A stretch of DNA of 64,000 nt from Rhododendron vialii (GCF_030253575.1 NC_080568.1:9828501-9892500), one strand, 5' to 3'; shown: positions 23,883 through 37,600, counted from the stretch's first letter. Numbers and translations are program-made. Notes: generated from the letters alone by a model not told the origin.

Positions 23883-25430
23883 TCCCTATCTCCGTACTCG
23901 GATAGATCAAAATTTCCTAAATAACATTTGATTTTTTCTTCAGTTTATGAAGTTCAAAATCTTGAATAGTAACTATGAATTCATTGACACATCAAGAATG
24001 GTTGAGCTCAGAACCCAAGAACCCAGAAGCAGAAATACATCAATCAATCCTACAAAGACAGAAGATGAACATGACAAAAAAAGAAAACATGCAAAAGGAA
24101 CCCATACACAGAAACAACAAACGAAATTTCATGGGCTGTGAACAATCAAAGTACTAATAGATAGCAAATGGAAATCCAAACAACCCATTTGAAGGTAACA
24201 TGTGTCGTACAAAACCCATGAAGGGAATGAAATGATCTGCCCAAAAAGAATGAACATTCAAATCGGCAGGCGAAATCAATTGAAAAGCTATAAGGAGAGG
24301 GTTAAAGGTCCACCACATGGTTTGGAAATTGGGACCCAAGACGAGCACCGCCGCAGTTCCCTCTATTATCTGCTCCTGGGCACAGACCGAGTCTCTAAAA
24401 TTATTTTTTTGAAACAGCCTCTGAAAAAGCCTTTTAAAAAATAAAAAAATAAAAAATAAAAAATAAAAAAAGAACCCTCTGAAAATTAGTGCTAACAAAA
24501 TCTGTATTTTTTTTTAAACCTTGGTTGAAATTTTACTTCCCCATAATAAAGACATGAATATTTTCCCGTATCTGTCAGGGACGGACGTTGGAGGTGTTTC
24601 ACAAATGAGTCAGGTGGGTACGGTTGACATGTGCCCGTTTGGCACATTGTCCATGATTCGAATTAAAAATAATCTATTAACGGTAATAAAAATATGAAAT
24701 TTTTTTTGAACGGTCTGGATTCGCCGGTCGAACACCACGTTAGCCGTACTCACCCAGCACTGAACAATTCCTCCACAAATATGAAACCCCACAAGGATCC
24801 CATCCCTTTCTGTAATCAACCTGAAAGAGAATTTACAAACGCGATGGAATTTTTTACAAGTGGGTAGTAGTTATCAGAGGAGAGTTTTTCTATGCATATT
24901 TGCAGGCTATCGCTATGATGTTCTCGAGCAGTTTGGGAGTATGATACTCCAATTGTTTCTAACCAATGGGTTATACGAGTGGATCTCAACGATTGATTGT
25001 CAAAAAATCTCAGTAGTAAGTGTAGCCATACAATGTAATAAAAGTGTTGTCATATAACATAATAAGTGTTGCTTTAATATGTAAATCCAGTTTTTATGAT
25101 AAGTAATTGAAATTTTTTGGCGGAAAAATAATAAAACCATCTCGTTTTTAGCAAATCTATCTTACTTTTTTTGGGTGGTTTTGATCTAACGGCTTTGATT
25201 TACATAGTTTTCAATCTAAGGGTTCATATTCAATGGAAATATTATGCTCTCACACCACTTGGTCGTATGACAGAAATTTTCATATTGGCAACCATATATA
25301 CTACCCAACCAACTTTTTTTCATTTTTCTTTTGTCAATACCTAACTCAACAACCACAGCAACTGGGGAAATAATTTTTCAACTATCAATATATAATTTAA
25401 TTCTTTTTTGGGGGCATAAATAGATACATA
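23883..25430. other. POLAR-like upstream region and spacer to tRNA-Asn
   Basis: The first few hundred bases are probably the 5' UTR and promoter of the minus-strand POLAR-like gene. An A-rich tract (AAAAAATAAA-type repeats) lies at about 24437-24472. The rest is AT-rich spacer without a recognisable gene. Confidence 0.4.
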
Positions 25431-25504
25431 GCTGGAATAGCTCAGTTGGCTAGAGCGTGTGGCTGTTAACCACAAGGTCGGAGGTTCAAGCCCTCCTTCT
25501 AGCG
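25431..25504 (+). tRNA. tRNA-Asn (anticodon GUU)
   Basis: This is a 74-nt cloverleaf. GCTGGAA pairs with TTCTAGC (one G-T pair), discriminator G. The D arm is GCTCAGTTGGCTAGAGC. The anticodon loop CTGTTAA is closed by GTGGC/ACCAC and gives anticodon GTT. The T arm is GGAGGTTCAAGCCCTCC. The A and B boxes are intact, and a T5 run about 10 nt downstream (near 25514) fits a Pol III terminator. It agrees with the plant nuclear tRNA-Asn(GUU) consensus. Confidence 0.96.
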
Positions 25505-26153
25505 TCATTTAATTCTTTTTCTGTCTAATTTTTCACCAACTCAATTTTTTGACTAATCTATCAAGCAAAAATTATTACATTTTCTGATGGTAAAATGCCT
25601 ACGCTCGCGCTCTTAATCCTTGCTCTGCGATTCTTGTACCCACGAATTTTAGTTGTTTTGGAGGTTCTTAAGAAACGCTTTCACACTCATGCTCCCGCAC
25701 TTGCACCCACACACGTTTTATGTGACTTAGGGTAAAGGTAACAGGCCTAGGAAAAATTGTACTGGCTTTTGAAGTTTGAGAACAATTTGAGTCTGTCTTT
25801 TCATTCATCTTTTTCTAATTTTTATTTAATGAAGGGGTGACATTCATGTAAAGAGATGGCAATGCCGGCAAGAATAGTTTGTAACAAAATTCCGTAGGCA
25901 AAAGAAAATTTGTCTGATTGATGTAAATAGTGAAGGATATATAATCACATAGGATATGTTGTCCCATGGATCAATAGTGATGAATGAATACTTCTACATA
26001 CATCATGATGTTGTATGTTCCACACATGTGAGATCATATATTTTATGAACATTGAATTCGGCTCGTAAGAATCTTAACCAAATACGGGATATGTGATCTT
26101 TATAGATACTGACGGAGCCACTAGACGCCCACCCGGATAAGGGCTCCCCCTGA

Positions 26154-26190
<37 letters not shown>

Positions 26191-26824
26191 TAAGTTTTAG
26201 TTCACCTGAAACAACTCACACACATCCACACATATCAAGGATATTTTGTTCAATTACTCATAAGTTGGTCAACATTATCTACTTTATTTATGATCCATAT
26301 ATAGTTCTATACTAGGTCCCACTTCAATACTCAAAGACAATTTTTAACGTCTTATGAATGACTTACTCAAATCGTTAGACAACCATGCCCCCAAAATAAA
26401 TGCTTTTGATTATTGAAAAGGAAACCGGCATAAGCCTTGCAAAAAGTGAGTAATATGTTTTTAATGTTCACCCAGTGTTTATGTGGATGAACAAAATAGT
26501 AAACCAAAACATAAAAACTCCCCCTTATTTCTCATGATGTAATAACAACGCCACTATCGTATCGCCAAAAATCATCAAATCGTGTGTAGTTGGATGTTAT
26601 CTGAGGTTGGCTATCATCGAAATTTTTGATTCACAGTGACCCCAGTAATACTTCCTGGCTAAGTCACTCCAAGATAAATATCTAAAATTCGATGCTTAGC
26701 TTATATCTGGGCAATCAAACAGGCCCATAGTTATTTGGCTGAGATTGATCTTTTCACTTCAAAACTAAACTGTTCTCTTGAGAAAATCTTCCTTTCAACT
26801 ATAGCTAATACTGGAAGGAGAAAT
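25505..26824. other. Intergenic with ATT microsatellite
   Basis: No gene seen. GACGGAGCCACTAGACGCCC at about 26110 is a word common in plant retroelement-derived repeats. It is followed by an ATT microsatellite at about 26156-26191. Confidence 0.4.
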
Positions 26825-28713
26825 CTACAATACACACCCCTTTAAGGTGCATATCATATGAGCCTATTGAGTGGTTCATATTGTGCCACCTCATAAAAAA
26901 TTACCTGCTGAACCGGTCATTCATAACATTTTAGGTCTATCGTAACTTTTATACCAAAAATTCGTAACTTTTGATTCATAACATTTTTCTTACAAATCAT
27001 AACCTTTTAGTGCATATCGTAACTTTTACGAATGAATCGTAACTTTTTAGCAACAGATTCAGAGGTTGTTCCACTTTTTCAAAAAGTGGGTTTTTGAAAA
27101 AGAAGGTAAATTTCAAGGTCAAATATCATGTATTTACGCAAATAATTTTTCTATTAATATGGATATTGTTTGAAAGATCTTATTGAGATCTTTTAAACGG
27201 TGTAAAAAAAATTGAAAAATTATTTTTCATTTTCATTATATTTGAGTTTGAAATTGCCTTCTTTTTGAAAAAAAAAGTTTTTTGAGAAAGCGGAACGGGG
27301 CCTCATAACATTTTTAGAATCATAACATTTTAGTGTGTTTCATAACTTTATAAAAAAAATCATAACATTTTCAGTTCGTAACATTTTCACTACGGAATCG
27401 TAACATTTTAGTCCATTTCATAACTTTTCTATAATCAATTGTGCAATCGATTATTTAATCAATTTTTTTTGAACGGTAGTTAATCAAATATGTAATCTAT
27501 TATGTGAATGTTCAATTCCATAATCGATTAGACTTTATAATTAATTTTTCAATTGATTAGATATTATAATAAATATATAGTACGGAGTAATTGATTTTGC
27601 AATTGATTACATATTCGATTAGACATCATAATCAAATATGTAATCAATTCTATTATGTTCAATTATGTAATCGATTAGACAATATAATCAATTTTGTAAT
27701 TGAATTGAGTATGATTGGGTAACAATGTGAAGTCAATTACTCAATCGATTTGCTAATTGATGGGCTTTAGTAAGTCCTCTAATCAATTGCGAAATAAGTT
27801 AAAAACAATATTGCAATAGATTTAAAAATTCAATTGTTCTGAATAACACAAATAATTGATTACATGATAGATTATATTTCTATGCGGTTTCAATTACGTA
27901 ATTGATTGGTATCGATAACACTTATAATCGATTACATTATCAAATACAAGTATTAGTTATTTATAATTCGGATGCTTGCACTAATTCATAAAATACTAGT
28001 AGTACGTCTATTGACCAAAAAATAAATAGCATGTTCTAAATATTGTTGTCTTTTACACGTAACCTAAAATGTATTGGTAAATTTATCTTGTCACTATCAC
28101 TCTCTTGATCACCCATTAACTTTTTTGTTAGTGTTTCCTACTTATTAATACAGATGATCGACTTCGCTATACTTTTTAGTTGGACTATTTATATGAAAAT
28201 TCACTATGCAATTAAAGATATTGTGAAAAATATTAAACATCATAATATTTCAAAAAAATTCAAAAAAAAATGACTACAAAATGAAACACCTTAAAAATTC
28301 TGTAAAATATGCCTTGACTTTTTATTACATTATGATAATGATAGTATCTTTTTCCTTTAGTAATTATCGAGAACCTATTTTAATGAAGTAAATTATTTCC
28401 ACTTGAAATAATTTTAGCTTCAAAGTTTTTAAAAAATAAAATTATTATTTTTAACATAAATTAATTATCAAAAATAAAATTGAACTGGTTTCGTCAAAGG
28501 AAAAGAAAGATATACACTGGTTGGGAAGAGAGTGGGGTGGGATTTTCTTTCCATCTTGGTTAATTCACAAGCTTTACTTGTAGCACTGGTAACAGGTTTT
28601 TTGTTAGTAACCTATCGTAACATTTTAAAAGGTTCAGATAATTTTTCAAGCATCTAATGGTAATTAAAGAGGGTGCATATGATACACACCAAAATAAGAG
28701 GTGTGTATTGTAG
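26825..28713. mobile_element. 1.9-kb non-autonomous inverted-repeat element with short-motif arrays
   Basis: The left end CTACAATACACACC, then GGTGCATATCATATG, is mirrored at the right end (CATATGATACACACC, then GGTGTGTATTGTAG), giving imperfect terminal inverted repeats of about 45-50 bp. The body is noncoding and very AT-rich. Near the left end (26925-27055 and 27303-27430) the degenerate word YRTAACWTTTT recurs about 14 times, with one more copy near the right end (about 28617). A region rich in AATCGATTA/TAATCAATT words follows (27430-27960). No clear target duplication was found, so the superfamily is unassigned. A Tourist-like MITE is nested inside. Confidence 0.6.
27062..27302. mobile_element. 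Tourist-like MITE nested in the 1.9-kb element (TSD TCA)
   Basis: The termini GAGGTTGTTCCACTTT and (reverse complement) GGCCCCGTTCCGCTTT bound 241 bp. TCA flanks both sides (27059-27061 and 27303-27305). It shares its core with 42531-42767 and 5731-5956. It interrupts the YRTAACWTTTT array, so it is younger than the host element. Confidence 0.65.
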
Positions 28714-28865
28714 CACTTGTCATAGTGGAATGTAACCATTTAGCACACATTTCAAATTTATCGCCGATAGCATCTTAAAAAACAGGGCAGCCACCGGATA
28801 TTTAAGAATCCAAGACAAAGCATCATTTTCTGTCAGGAAAGTTCCTCATGATATATAAAACTGTT

Positions 28866-31542
28866 TCATCCCACCGCATCCATGGTTTTAGAACTCTCAG
28901 CTTCTGAGTTGTCGTTTCTGGTTAAATCTCGGAAAAAGTTTCCAAGCAGCCTCTGATCGAAAACCATATTGGGGATCTGCAACAAAACAAGAACAAATAA
29001 ACACCAGACTGTGGCCAAGGTCCAACCCAAAAGACTCGCCTGTGAGAAGTTAAATTGTCCGTCACATAATCACAGGCCCAAAACCACCCCAGTACCCAGC
29101 CGTTGTGGGATAGAGAGATAGTGACATTCTCCACCACTGGATGACGTGAGACCCCACCCAACCCGCGGGGGACCCACATATGATTCATTCAACTCTCCTC
29201 CGGTGTTGAGCGCCTGGCGTGACATCAGATAAGGGACGGGCTCAGCTAAACTTCCACTCATCACGGGCCTGGCTACAACCCAAAAGACCAGTCACTAGTT
29301 ATTTATACGGATGGTCCCCAATGTATTTTCGAAATGTCAATTTCGTCCCCATTGTACAAAACGTGTCAATTTAGTCCCCAATGTTAACAATGTGAGTTTA
29401 AAAGGTCCCTGGGCCAAACTCTGTTACCTCTTGCCGTCTAAAATGGGGCATTCCGATCATTCCACCTCATTTCCTCACTTTTCCCTTTTCTCTCTCTCAT
29501 TTCCACTTCCCTCCATCTCCCAAATTGGAGGGAAAGTCTCCCGCCAAAACCCTGCCAACTCCTGGTATATATTCAGAGCACTAGCAGCAGCAAAAAAACA
29601 GAGCAACACCACAAAGAAAAAAAAAAGAAAAAGAAACCAACAAAGCTTTGATATTTGGAAACCAAATGAAGAAGATGAGTTCATGGAGTGACTTAAACCT
29701 AGAAACGTCTACACAAACAATCTGCAACCGCAAAAGTCTTGGAAAGATGAGAACTTCATGGACGGACTCAAACACTCTGCTATATGAGAACTACATATAC
29801 TTCTCACTCTACAACCACCAAAGATCACATGGAAACAGATCAACCTTATCAAGACAAGATTTGATTATGGCTGGGACCCTCAAAAGACTCTTATGATGGA
29901 GAGGGTGGATATTAAGTGAAGAAAGCAAAAAATCAAGAAAACAAAGAGTGGTGAAGGCCCTGGAGGATAGGACCCAAAATTACCTAATCTGCATGCACTC
30001 AATTCACAGGGGTTCTCAAAGTTTTGGCAGTAAGGGTCCTCATTTTGGAAGATATAAAAAAAAAAAAAACTTGCTAGGCATGCAAATGAGGCAGTTCCAA
30101 ACACAAAACCAGGTGGGAAGCTAGAACGATTAAAGGAAGAGGAGAAATTAGTCGCCATTGAGTCACGAGCCAATGAGTTGATGGTGAGGACTAAGAGTCC
30201 CCAAAACTACTCACATACGGGTATCGGATACGCGAGGGATACAGATACACACCCGATACGTATCGGATACGGCAAACGAATATCATGTAGGATATGTTTT
30301 GGATATGCGAGGGATACCGAGGAGATACGGCAGGATATGTTTAGGATACAGGGGGGGTTAAAATAATTTTTTTTAAAGAATCAAGTACAAACTATAATTT
30401 ATACAGCCGTATCCGTATCCTAATTTTTTAGGTTTTGCCGTATCGCCTTATCTGTGTTATAGCATATTACCATATACAGAGCTGAAATAAGTACCCAAAA
30501 AATGCATAAAAAAAAAAAAAAAACATAAGCAAGAGCACATAAGCAGAGCTTAAGCACATATGCAGCGCATAAACAGAACATGAACATGCAAAAAACAGGC
30601 CATAAATAAGATTCAAAACAGTCCCAAATACTGCCAAAACAGTCCCAGAGAGTTGAAAATTAAAAAAATCACCATATTCTCTCAAAAAGTTTGTGCATTT
30701 AAATGATTGTTGTAAAAAATATATAGGTGATAATGGTCTCCTATTTATTCCTAAATTGCTCACAAGGCATATTTATCACCCTATTCATGTAGACAACACC
30801 CTTAATCTCTAGATTCATAGTACTTCAACAAAGGACGGTAATATTTTTAATTTCTATATGAATCTTTCACTCTCTATCAGCACTAATCTAAAGTCCAAGG
30901 CATGCATGCAACCTTTGGGGTATTAAATCCAGTCAGACACTACCAAAAACTTGGACTTCGTTAAAATAAAACTTGGACTTTGTTCTAGTCGGTTGCAGTA
31001 GCAACTTTGAAGACGAGTATAAAAAATACTAGAAAAAAAAAAAAGCCTTCCAAAAGCCTGCTTTCGGACTCCTATGGAGGGATCAACTGGCCGTTTCTTT
31101 ATTTTACCTTGAGATTCTTCTTTGTAGGGTTTCGAGATGCAGCTGATTCTCAGAATCTTCTTCTCCTTAGGGTTGATTTTGGGGAACACGGTGGAGATAA
31201 GGGGAGGGGACGTGAATCGCCATTGACGAAAAAGGGGAAAGTCGAGAGAAAAAGAGAAAGTGGAGAATGAGAGGGTTTGACAGAAAGCCCCTCTTTTTAG
31301 ACGGCAAGAGGTAACGGAGTTTGGCCCAAGGACCTTCTAAACTCACATTATTAACATTGGGGACTAAATTGACGCGTTTCGTACAATGGGGACGAAATTA
31401 ACATTTCCGAAATACATTGGGGACCATCCGTACAAATAAGCCCTAGTTTGTGAGGCAGAGTTATTATTACCCCTTATATGCGCAAGATCCCCCCAGTGCC
31501 TATCCAAAGTGAGGTTGGGATTACGCGTGCGCTGTGCACGCG

Positions 31543-31608
<66 letters not shown>

Positions 31609-34600
31609 ATTAACCTTATTTCCAAAGAAAATTTTTGAGTTGTTAGTAATTGCTTCGATGAATTTCAGCTCCAAATATTGGGGTGTAAGCCTCAACTTGT
31701 TTGCTTCTGCTTCTTTCATTGCTCTGAAAGATTATACCAGGCTTATATACGAAATCAGAGATACCATTTTGTGGAATAGAATATGTGTCCAAAAGATAGG
31801 GCAAAATATTTCACCTATAGAAATCGGCATCAGCCAAGCTCTTCTCGCGAGCTTTGTACATTTCATTCGCAATTTCTTCTTGCCTCCTAGCACTATCCTT
31901 CTCCATCAACTTTTGTTCCATCTGGATCATGCTAACTTGAGCATTCTTCTCAGCTTCACTTATTGCAACCTTCTTCTGTGTCTCAGCCTCTTTCTCAACC
32001 ACCCTTTGCCTCTCTACGGCTATCAGAACCTAAACTTTCACCACCAACAGAGTTAAATGAACTTACGGGGGCCTTTAAACGAAAAATTCAGAGGCAAAGG
32101 CAAAGGCTTGAAAAAAATCCTCTCTGTCTCAAATCTATCCCTATAATTCTCTAGACACATCAGTTGATTTAGTATAGATGGTCCTTGGAACTTATTACCG
32201 TCAACAAAACCTAGTCTGCCACAAACTCTAAACGTTAAGTAGCACTTTATCTTTTCCTCAACCAGTATACTGTTAAGGGGAAAAGGAATGAATGCAGAAA
32301 TATGATACCCTTTGGCTTTGTTTGCAGGGAAAGGAAAGGAACGTACGGGAATGTTCAACTTTCCAGCATTTTTTAATGTGTTCAGTTCACAAGAATGTTG
32401 TGGGGCCCATGTCTCTAACTTTCCCCCTATGAATAGGTTTCCCTCAAAATATGTCATGCAAAAAACACCAAGATTTTGCAGAAATCTGGTTTCTACACTA
32501 GTTTCTACATAACTGAACTACTATTTTTCAACTTTCGCTTAAATTTGTTATAAATGAACGCATGAAGGAAATACTTTTCATTTTCCTTCACTTCACTATA
32601 ATTTTCTCGGGAATAGTTTTCCTGCACTAATCTCTTGACAAGTGACTGATTTGGAAATAAGGAGAGAAAAAAACCACAATAGTACCTTGGTACGTTCCCC
32701 TTCCATCTGTTCGAAATTGCGTCTTATACTTTCAGGTATGGAAGGTTTTGTGACACGGACGCTAATAATTTCAATACCAGGAGCATACCGTGTGCAATCC
32801 GCCTGAAGAGCATCCTTCATTTTTTCATCAATCTGTAAAATAGAACATAAATAGTAATTATTTCTTTAACGCCATACCATCGATGCATAAACTGCAGGTA
32901 CCCAAAACACCACATAAACACTAGCTCATTTCATGACAATCCCACAAATTACAATCTTCTTGACATAGGACAAGATTCAAAGATTTCACAGAGCAGTTGG
33001 ACCATCACAAGCCAAAGATGAAATAGTCAAATTGTTGATATTACTGTAGTGCAAACACTAGAAAGTGTCTTTCAAAGTCCCAAAGTAGGTTCTTCTACTA
33101 CTAATTTAAAAACGGGAGTTGATATTTCTCCTGCAGGGCGATGAAAATATGATTATGCCCTTTTTCTCATTGAACAAGGTGGGCTATGTGGGACCTGCAT
33201 TAATAAATTTGCATTTTAAAGTTACATGAGTATAATAATACCAAGACCTACAGGATTTAGTTAGCATACAAGTTTTTAATCTTTGGACTTAAGAGAGAAT
33301 ATAAAATCCTGCATAACAATATTAGACCTAGGAAGTACAATTTGATGGTCACCATAGAGAAACCGATGAATGCAACCAAACTTGATAATGAAGGAGATTG
33401 AAAGTACTAAAATATGAGTCCAGTCTTGTGAGATCCACCGTTATAATATGGATGCAAAGTGAAGATTTATATACAAGTACAAGAGGCGAACGACATTAGT
33501 AGTGGAGAAAATTGGAGCACCTAATATTTGTCAGTTTGGGTTGGCCCAAGGCAATCTATGGAGTACCTAGAATAAATTGGGTTGTAGACTTGTGGTCCTA
33601 AACGGGAAAATGATCTGTTGTTTATTATGAGGAGCTTCCCTCTCTTTCACTTGTTGATTTCAAGGATATGAATGAGTGTTTATCTTGTTTGCTAGAACGC
33701 TACCTAGCACCCATGTATATTGTTCTGCTGTAGCTTATGTGTGTAAATCTCTACCATTAAGCATACTGAAGATAGAAAAGCCAATATTCATATCAAGAAA
33801 TTATCCTCAAAACTAAAATTTGCATACAAAACTGCAATCAGACTGCTATGAGAATTGTAAACATCCATCAACCCACATGGCTTAAATAGGAACATAGGTT
33901 ATTGTGTGCCTGTCAACTGAAAGACATGATACATCTGACTACTCTAAATGTGATACTGGGTTAAGCTTACTATCTTGCCTGGTCAAACATATCGATGTAG
34001 ACTTGTTGAAGGGAATGAGCGCTGCAGAACTGATTGATCTCGTGATGAATTTTGTCATATATCCAAGTGTTATCATACTGTACACCATAATCCCGCAGTG
34101 TATCATACACGAAATCTTTATGAAGGCGGTTAACAACCTGAAGGGGCATTGAAGTAAAACATTTAAGCATTACAAACGAAAGCAATGGAAATGAAGTGAA
34201 TTGTCACACAGAATAAAATCTCAAAGGCTTGCCTCTATTTTCTCAAAGTTGATCAGAACGCCCCCTTTTGTACCACATGGGATATCCCTCACCTGCATTA
34301 CATAGCAGGTTTCCGAATAAACTAAACATGAGATTTATTATTCAAGATTACAGAATTAAACTGGAAATGGGGATTAAATTAATAAAGCACACCAGATCTG
34401 TTTGAAGGGTCACTTGAATGGGCTCAAAGTGCGTTATCAAAGGCATTTTCACATGAAAACCTACAAAAACCAAATCACGCAAGCATGCAAGCAGCCCATA
34501 AGTAATATTCAATCGATTCGAAAATAGAATCCCAAATGCCAATACTCATAACAACCAAACCTGGGGGTGTAATTGTTTTTAGAAGGGCACCTCCTATCCA

Positions 34601-37600
34601 GTATACCCCAACATGGCCTTCTGGAACTTGGTGTAAAATTGATATGCTATTTTTTGCCGCCGGCAATGATGGAATGAGTACCTGCAAATTTTCACATGTG
34701 AAGTCATGAAATCTCCACATGATAAATTAACACATATTCTAGACTTTTGTACAAGAGTATCTTAGAATCAACCTAACAATCATATAATCAGCAAAACGGG
34801 AGAAAATATAGCACATTGAAAAAGCAAACTCTCAACTTTTACTTGGTATCCTAGTCACGTAATGCAAAAGAAGAGAAGCACAGTACTTTTTGGTAAATGA
34901 GATCTTATTTCCAAAAGAAGAGAAGCAGGTAACCTACCCTCCGAAACAAGAGGGGAAGAGCTCAGCTACAACAAGCAGCACAAACAGAAAGGCTACTGCT
35001 CATAAACAGGAAGGGAGTTCCCCAGTTTTACAAGAAAGAGATGAACATCATTAGCCTTGACTGAACAGAATTGAGATCATGTTTAAATTGCTACAGAAGT
35101 AAAGGTGAAGTTCTATGAAGACAAAGGTCCTATTTTTCCTCTCCTGCCAAATATAATATAGACCATAGCACCCCAAGCAAGTTTCTTTACAATGTTGTGG
35201 TAGTTCTTTTGCCCATTAACGTAATATGCACGCCATTTTGCTCTACAGGGGAATAGGATATTCATCTACTAGACATGACTATGATAATAATAAAAAAAGT
35301 ACTACCCATGACCGGATTAAAGTTTCTTTCGATACTGAGAAAGAATAGATGAATAAATAGAAGGAGAAACGCAATAGGACCATAAAACAATAAGTTGTAT
35401 CAACACCCAAGGAGCAATACATTGCGAACCAATTCAAATTACCACCTTCAAGTGCACTTAACACGTCTCTACAAGATTGCAATGTACTGTTTGTTAATTA
35501 TTAAATTACAAGAGCTTATAATCAGTTCATCATTGGATTACTGCAAATATGTTTTCCTTTTCTTCCAATTTCTAGTCGATTTTGCAATCACCTAAAACTC
35601 AATAAAAGCTTCTATTCTTTTGCAGAGGCTAATTGGGTGCTAGTCTAGCGATTGGTAACAAGACCAAACAAAACTTAGGTCCTAATCAATTAAGGTCGCC
35701 TACATGAATCCATTGTCGCTGTTGAGCTCTGACAAGGGCATCGTGTTCCATAATATCCAACAAATCTAAATAATTTCAAAATTGGTGATGAGTCGTACAA
35801 TTCACGGTTCAATTCACCACTCAATTCATGCAAATGTAACAATTGTTGCATTCAGCGAATATGAAACCACTTGTACTTTCATTATTTTTTGAAATTTTAT
35901 TTGGGAAAAACTACGAACTTAACTTTATAGGACGCTTAAGTTAGGAAAAACTGTACTATTTCTATGCAAAATTGATAATTCATTTGTTAATCCTTTTTTC
36001 CCTCATTTTTCTCAAACATTAAAACCATCATTTTAGACATGTTTACAGCTAAGATTCCTTGTTCTCAGGGATTATCAAGTTTAGTTTGGTGAAATTTTCA
36101 TAGTTTAATATTACATGAGTCCATAGATGGGCTCCAAGTGTCCGAAGCACTGAGCCCTGCCACGATCTATGACTTAGAGGATAAAGAATTAAAGAGATCG
36201 ATTTGTCAAATAGCTCATTTATAAGGGATATTATACTCAATGTATTCACAACCAATTGTACATCAGAGTCACACATATTATATAATGAAATTTTAATGAT
36301 GTTGAGCCCATGGTCCAACCCACATATGTTGCCGTATAGTTTATGATGTAGGACAGATTGAAATAGGGCTAAGTATAATCAAACAAAAAGAAGGGGCTGT
36401 TTTTTTTGGGGTTGTGAACAGTGGACGTGAATAGTAATTTGTAAGAACGAGATGAATGATTAGAGAAGGATAGATCTAGGCCTCACACCTAGGTTACCAA
36501 AGGCATCACACCTAAGGCCTCTTTAGCATCACACCTAAGAATGAGATTGCATACACAATCAGTAAAGCTTAAAGCTAATTTTTCATTCATTCAATCATCA
36601 TCATTTGCCATAAGGCTTACAATCTTATTTATATCCATTTCAACTTGACTCTAGAACTTCCCAAAATAAATAACCTTCAACTAACATTAGACTTCCCAAG
36701 ACACGTTGAACATAGACTCTTTTACTGCATTAATAATATGGAAAAACCAAAAGACTCTTTGATTAACTAATGGACTCTAAAGACTTTGACTATAAATTAA
36801 ATAGACATTTGACTTGACTAAAACCCAAAAGACACTCCTAAGAATCCAGCCCATGTCTAGCCAATATCCCAAGTAGACCCATGGACAATCCTAACCCTCA
36901 AAAACCGGATAATGGTTAAATTACTGGAATACCCTTGGCAACCTTTTCTGGACCGCATCATTTTCCCCTGGTTGGAGAAAACTCGTCCTCGAGTTTTAAA
37001 GTATTGGAGTATAAGACTACATGAACTCCACCATATGAACTCCTCGATATTTGCAACCGCATCTTGGTATGAAAAGCTTGAAGTTGAGGCCAACCCTCTT
37101 TCATTTCAAACAAAATGGAAGACAATGACGCTTTTGACTCCACATGTGGATCCTTGAACTTGTCAGGAATGACAAAGTCAATGGCTGGCCCCATCTCTCT
37201 TGTGGTGACATTACCTTCTTGTAATTTGACATTGACCTCTTTTTTAATTACATCAACGGTTGGTGGACCTTTCGGCTTCCCATGGTTGCTTGAATTCACG
37301 TGATCAACCAAGTGAAGCTCAATGGGAAACTCTTTTGCCACTGTACTTGAAGACTGTTGCAGGAACTTACGCATCTGTAAAGGCGCATCAGATTCTAGGC
37401 TAGCAACTGTTTCCTTCATTTCTCCAGCAACCATCTCCATCACTTCCTCAACTTCCAGATCAGTAGTGGAATCTTCCACAACTTCAGATACTTCACCGCA
37501 ATGCGCATCCGATTCTTTGCTTTCTACTTCAACCCCTCTGAGAGAAACATTTGGTGTTGCTTGCTGTTTGCAATGTGTATGAGAACACTCAACAGATGAT

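Noticed and set aside
27430-27960. CRISPR-like or satellite array
   Set aside because: The short words are degenerate, irregularly spaced and in both orientations; there are no constant repeats with unique spacers, and this is a plant nuclear sequence.
29311-29691. Open frame of about 126 codons at the MULE's left side
   Set aside because: It starts inside the terminal inverted repeat and is low in complexity; no family features seen.
31474-31719. Reading of the erlin C-terminus straight through the CT microsatellite
   Set aside because: The low-complexity LSLSLS tail is not family-like; a donor at 31615 and the conserved last exon at 28976-28866 explain the gene.
31478-32056. Long plus-strand open frame of 192 codons
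   Set aside because: It is antisense to erlin exons and driven by the GA repeat (ERERER).
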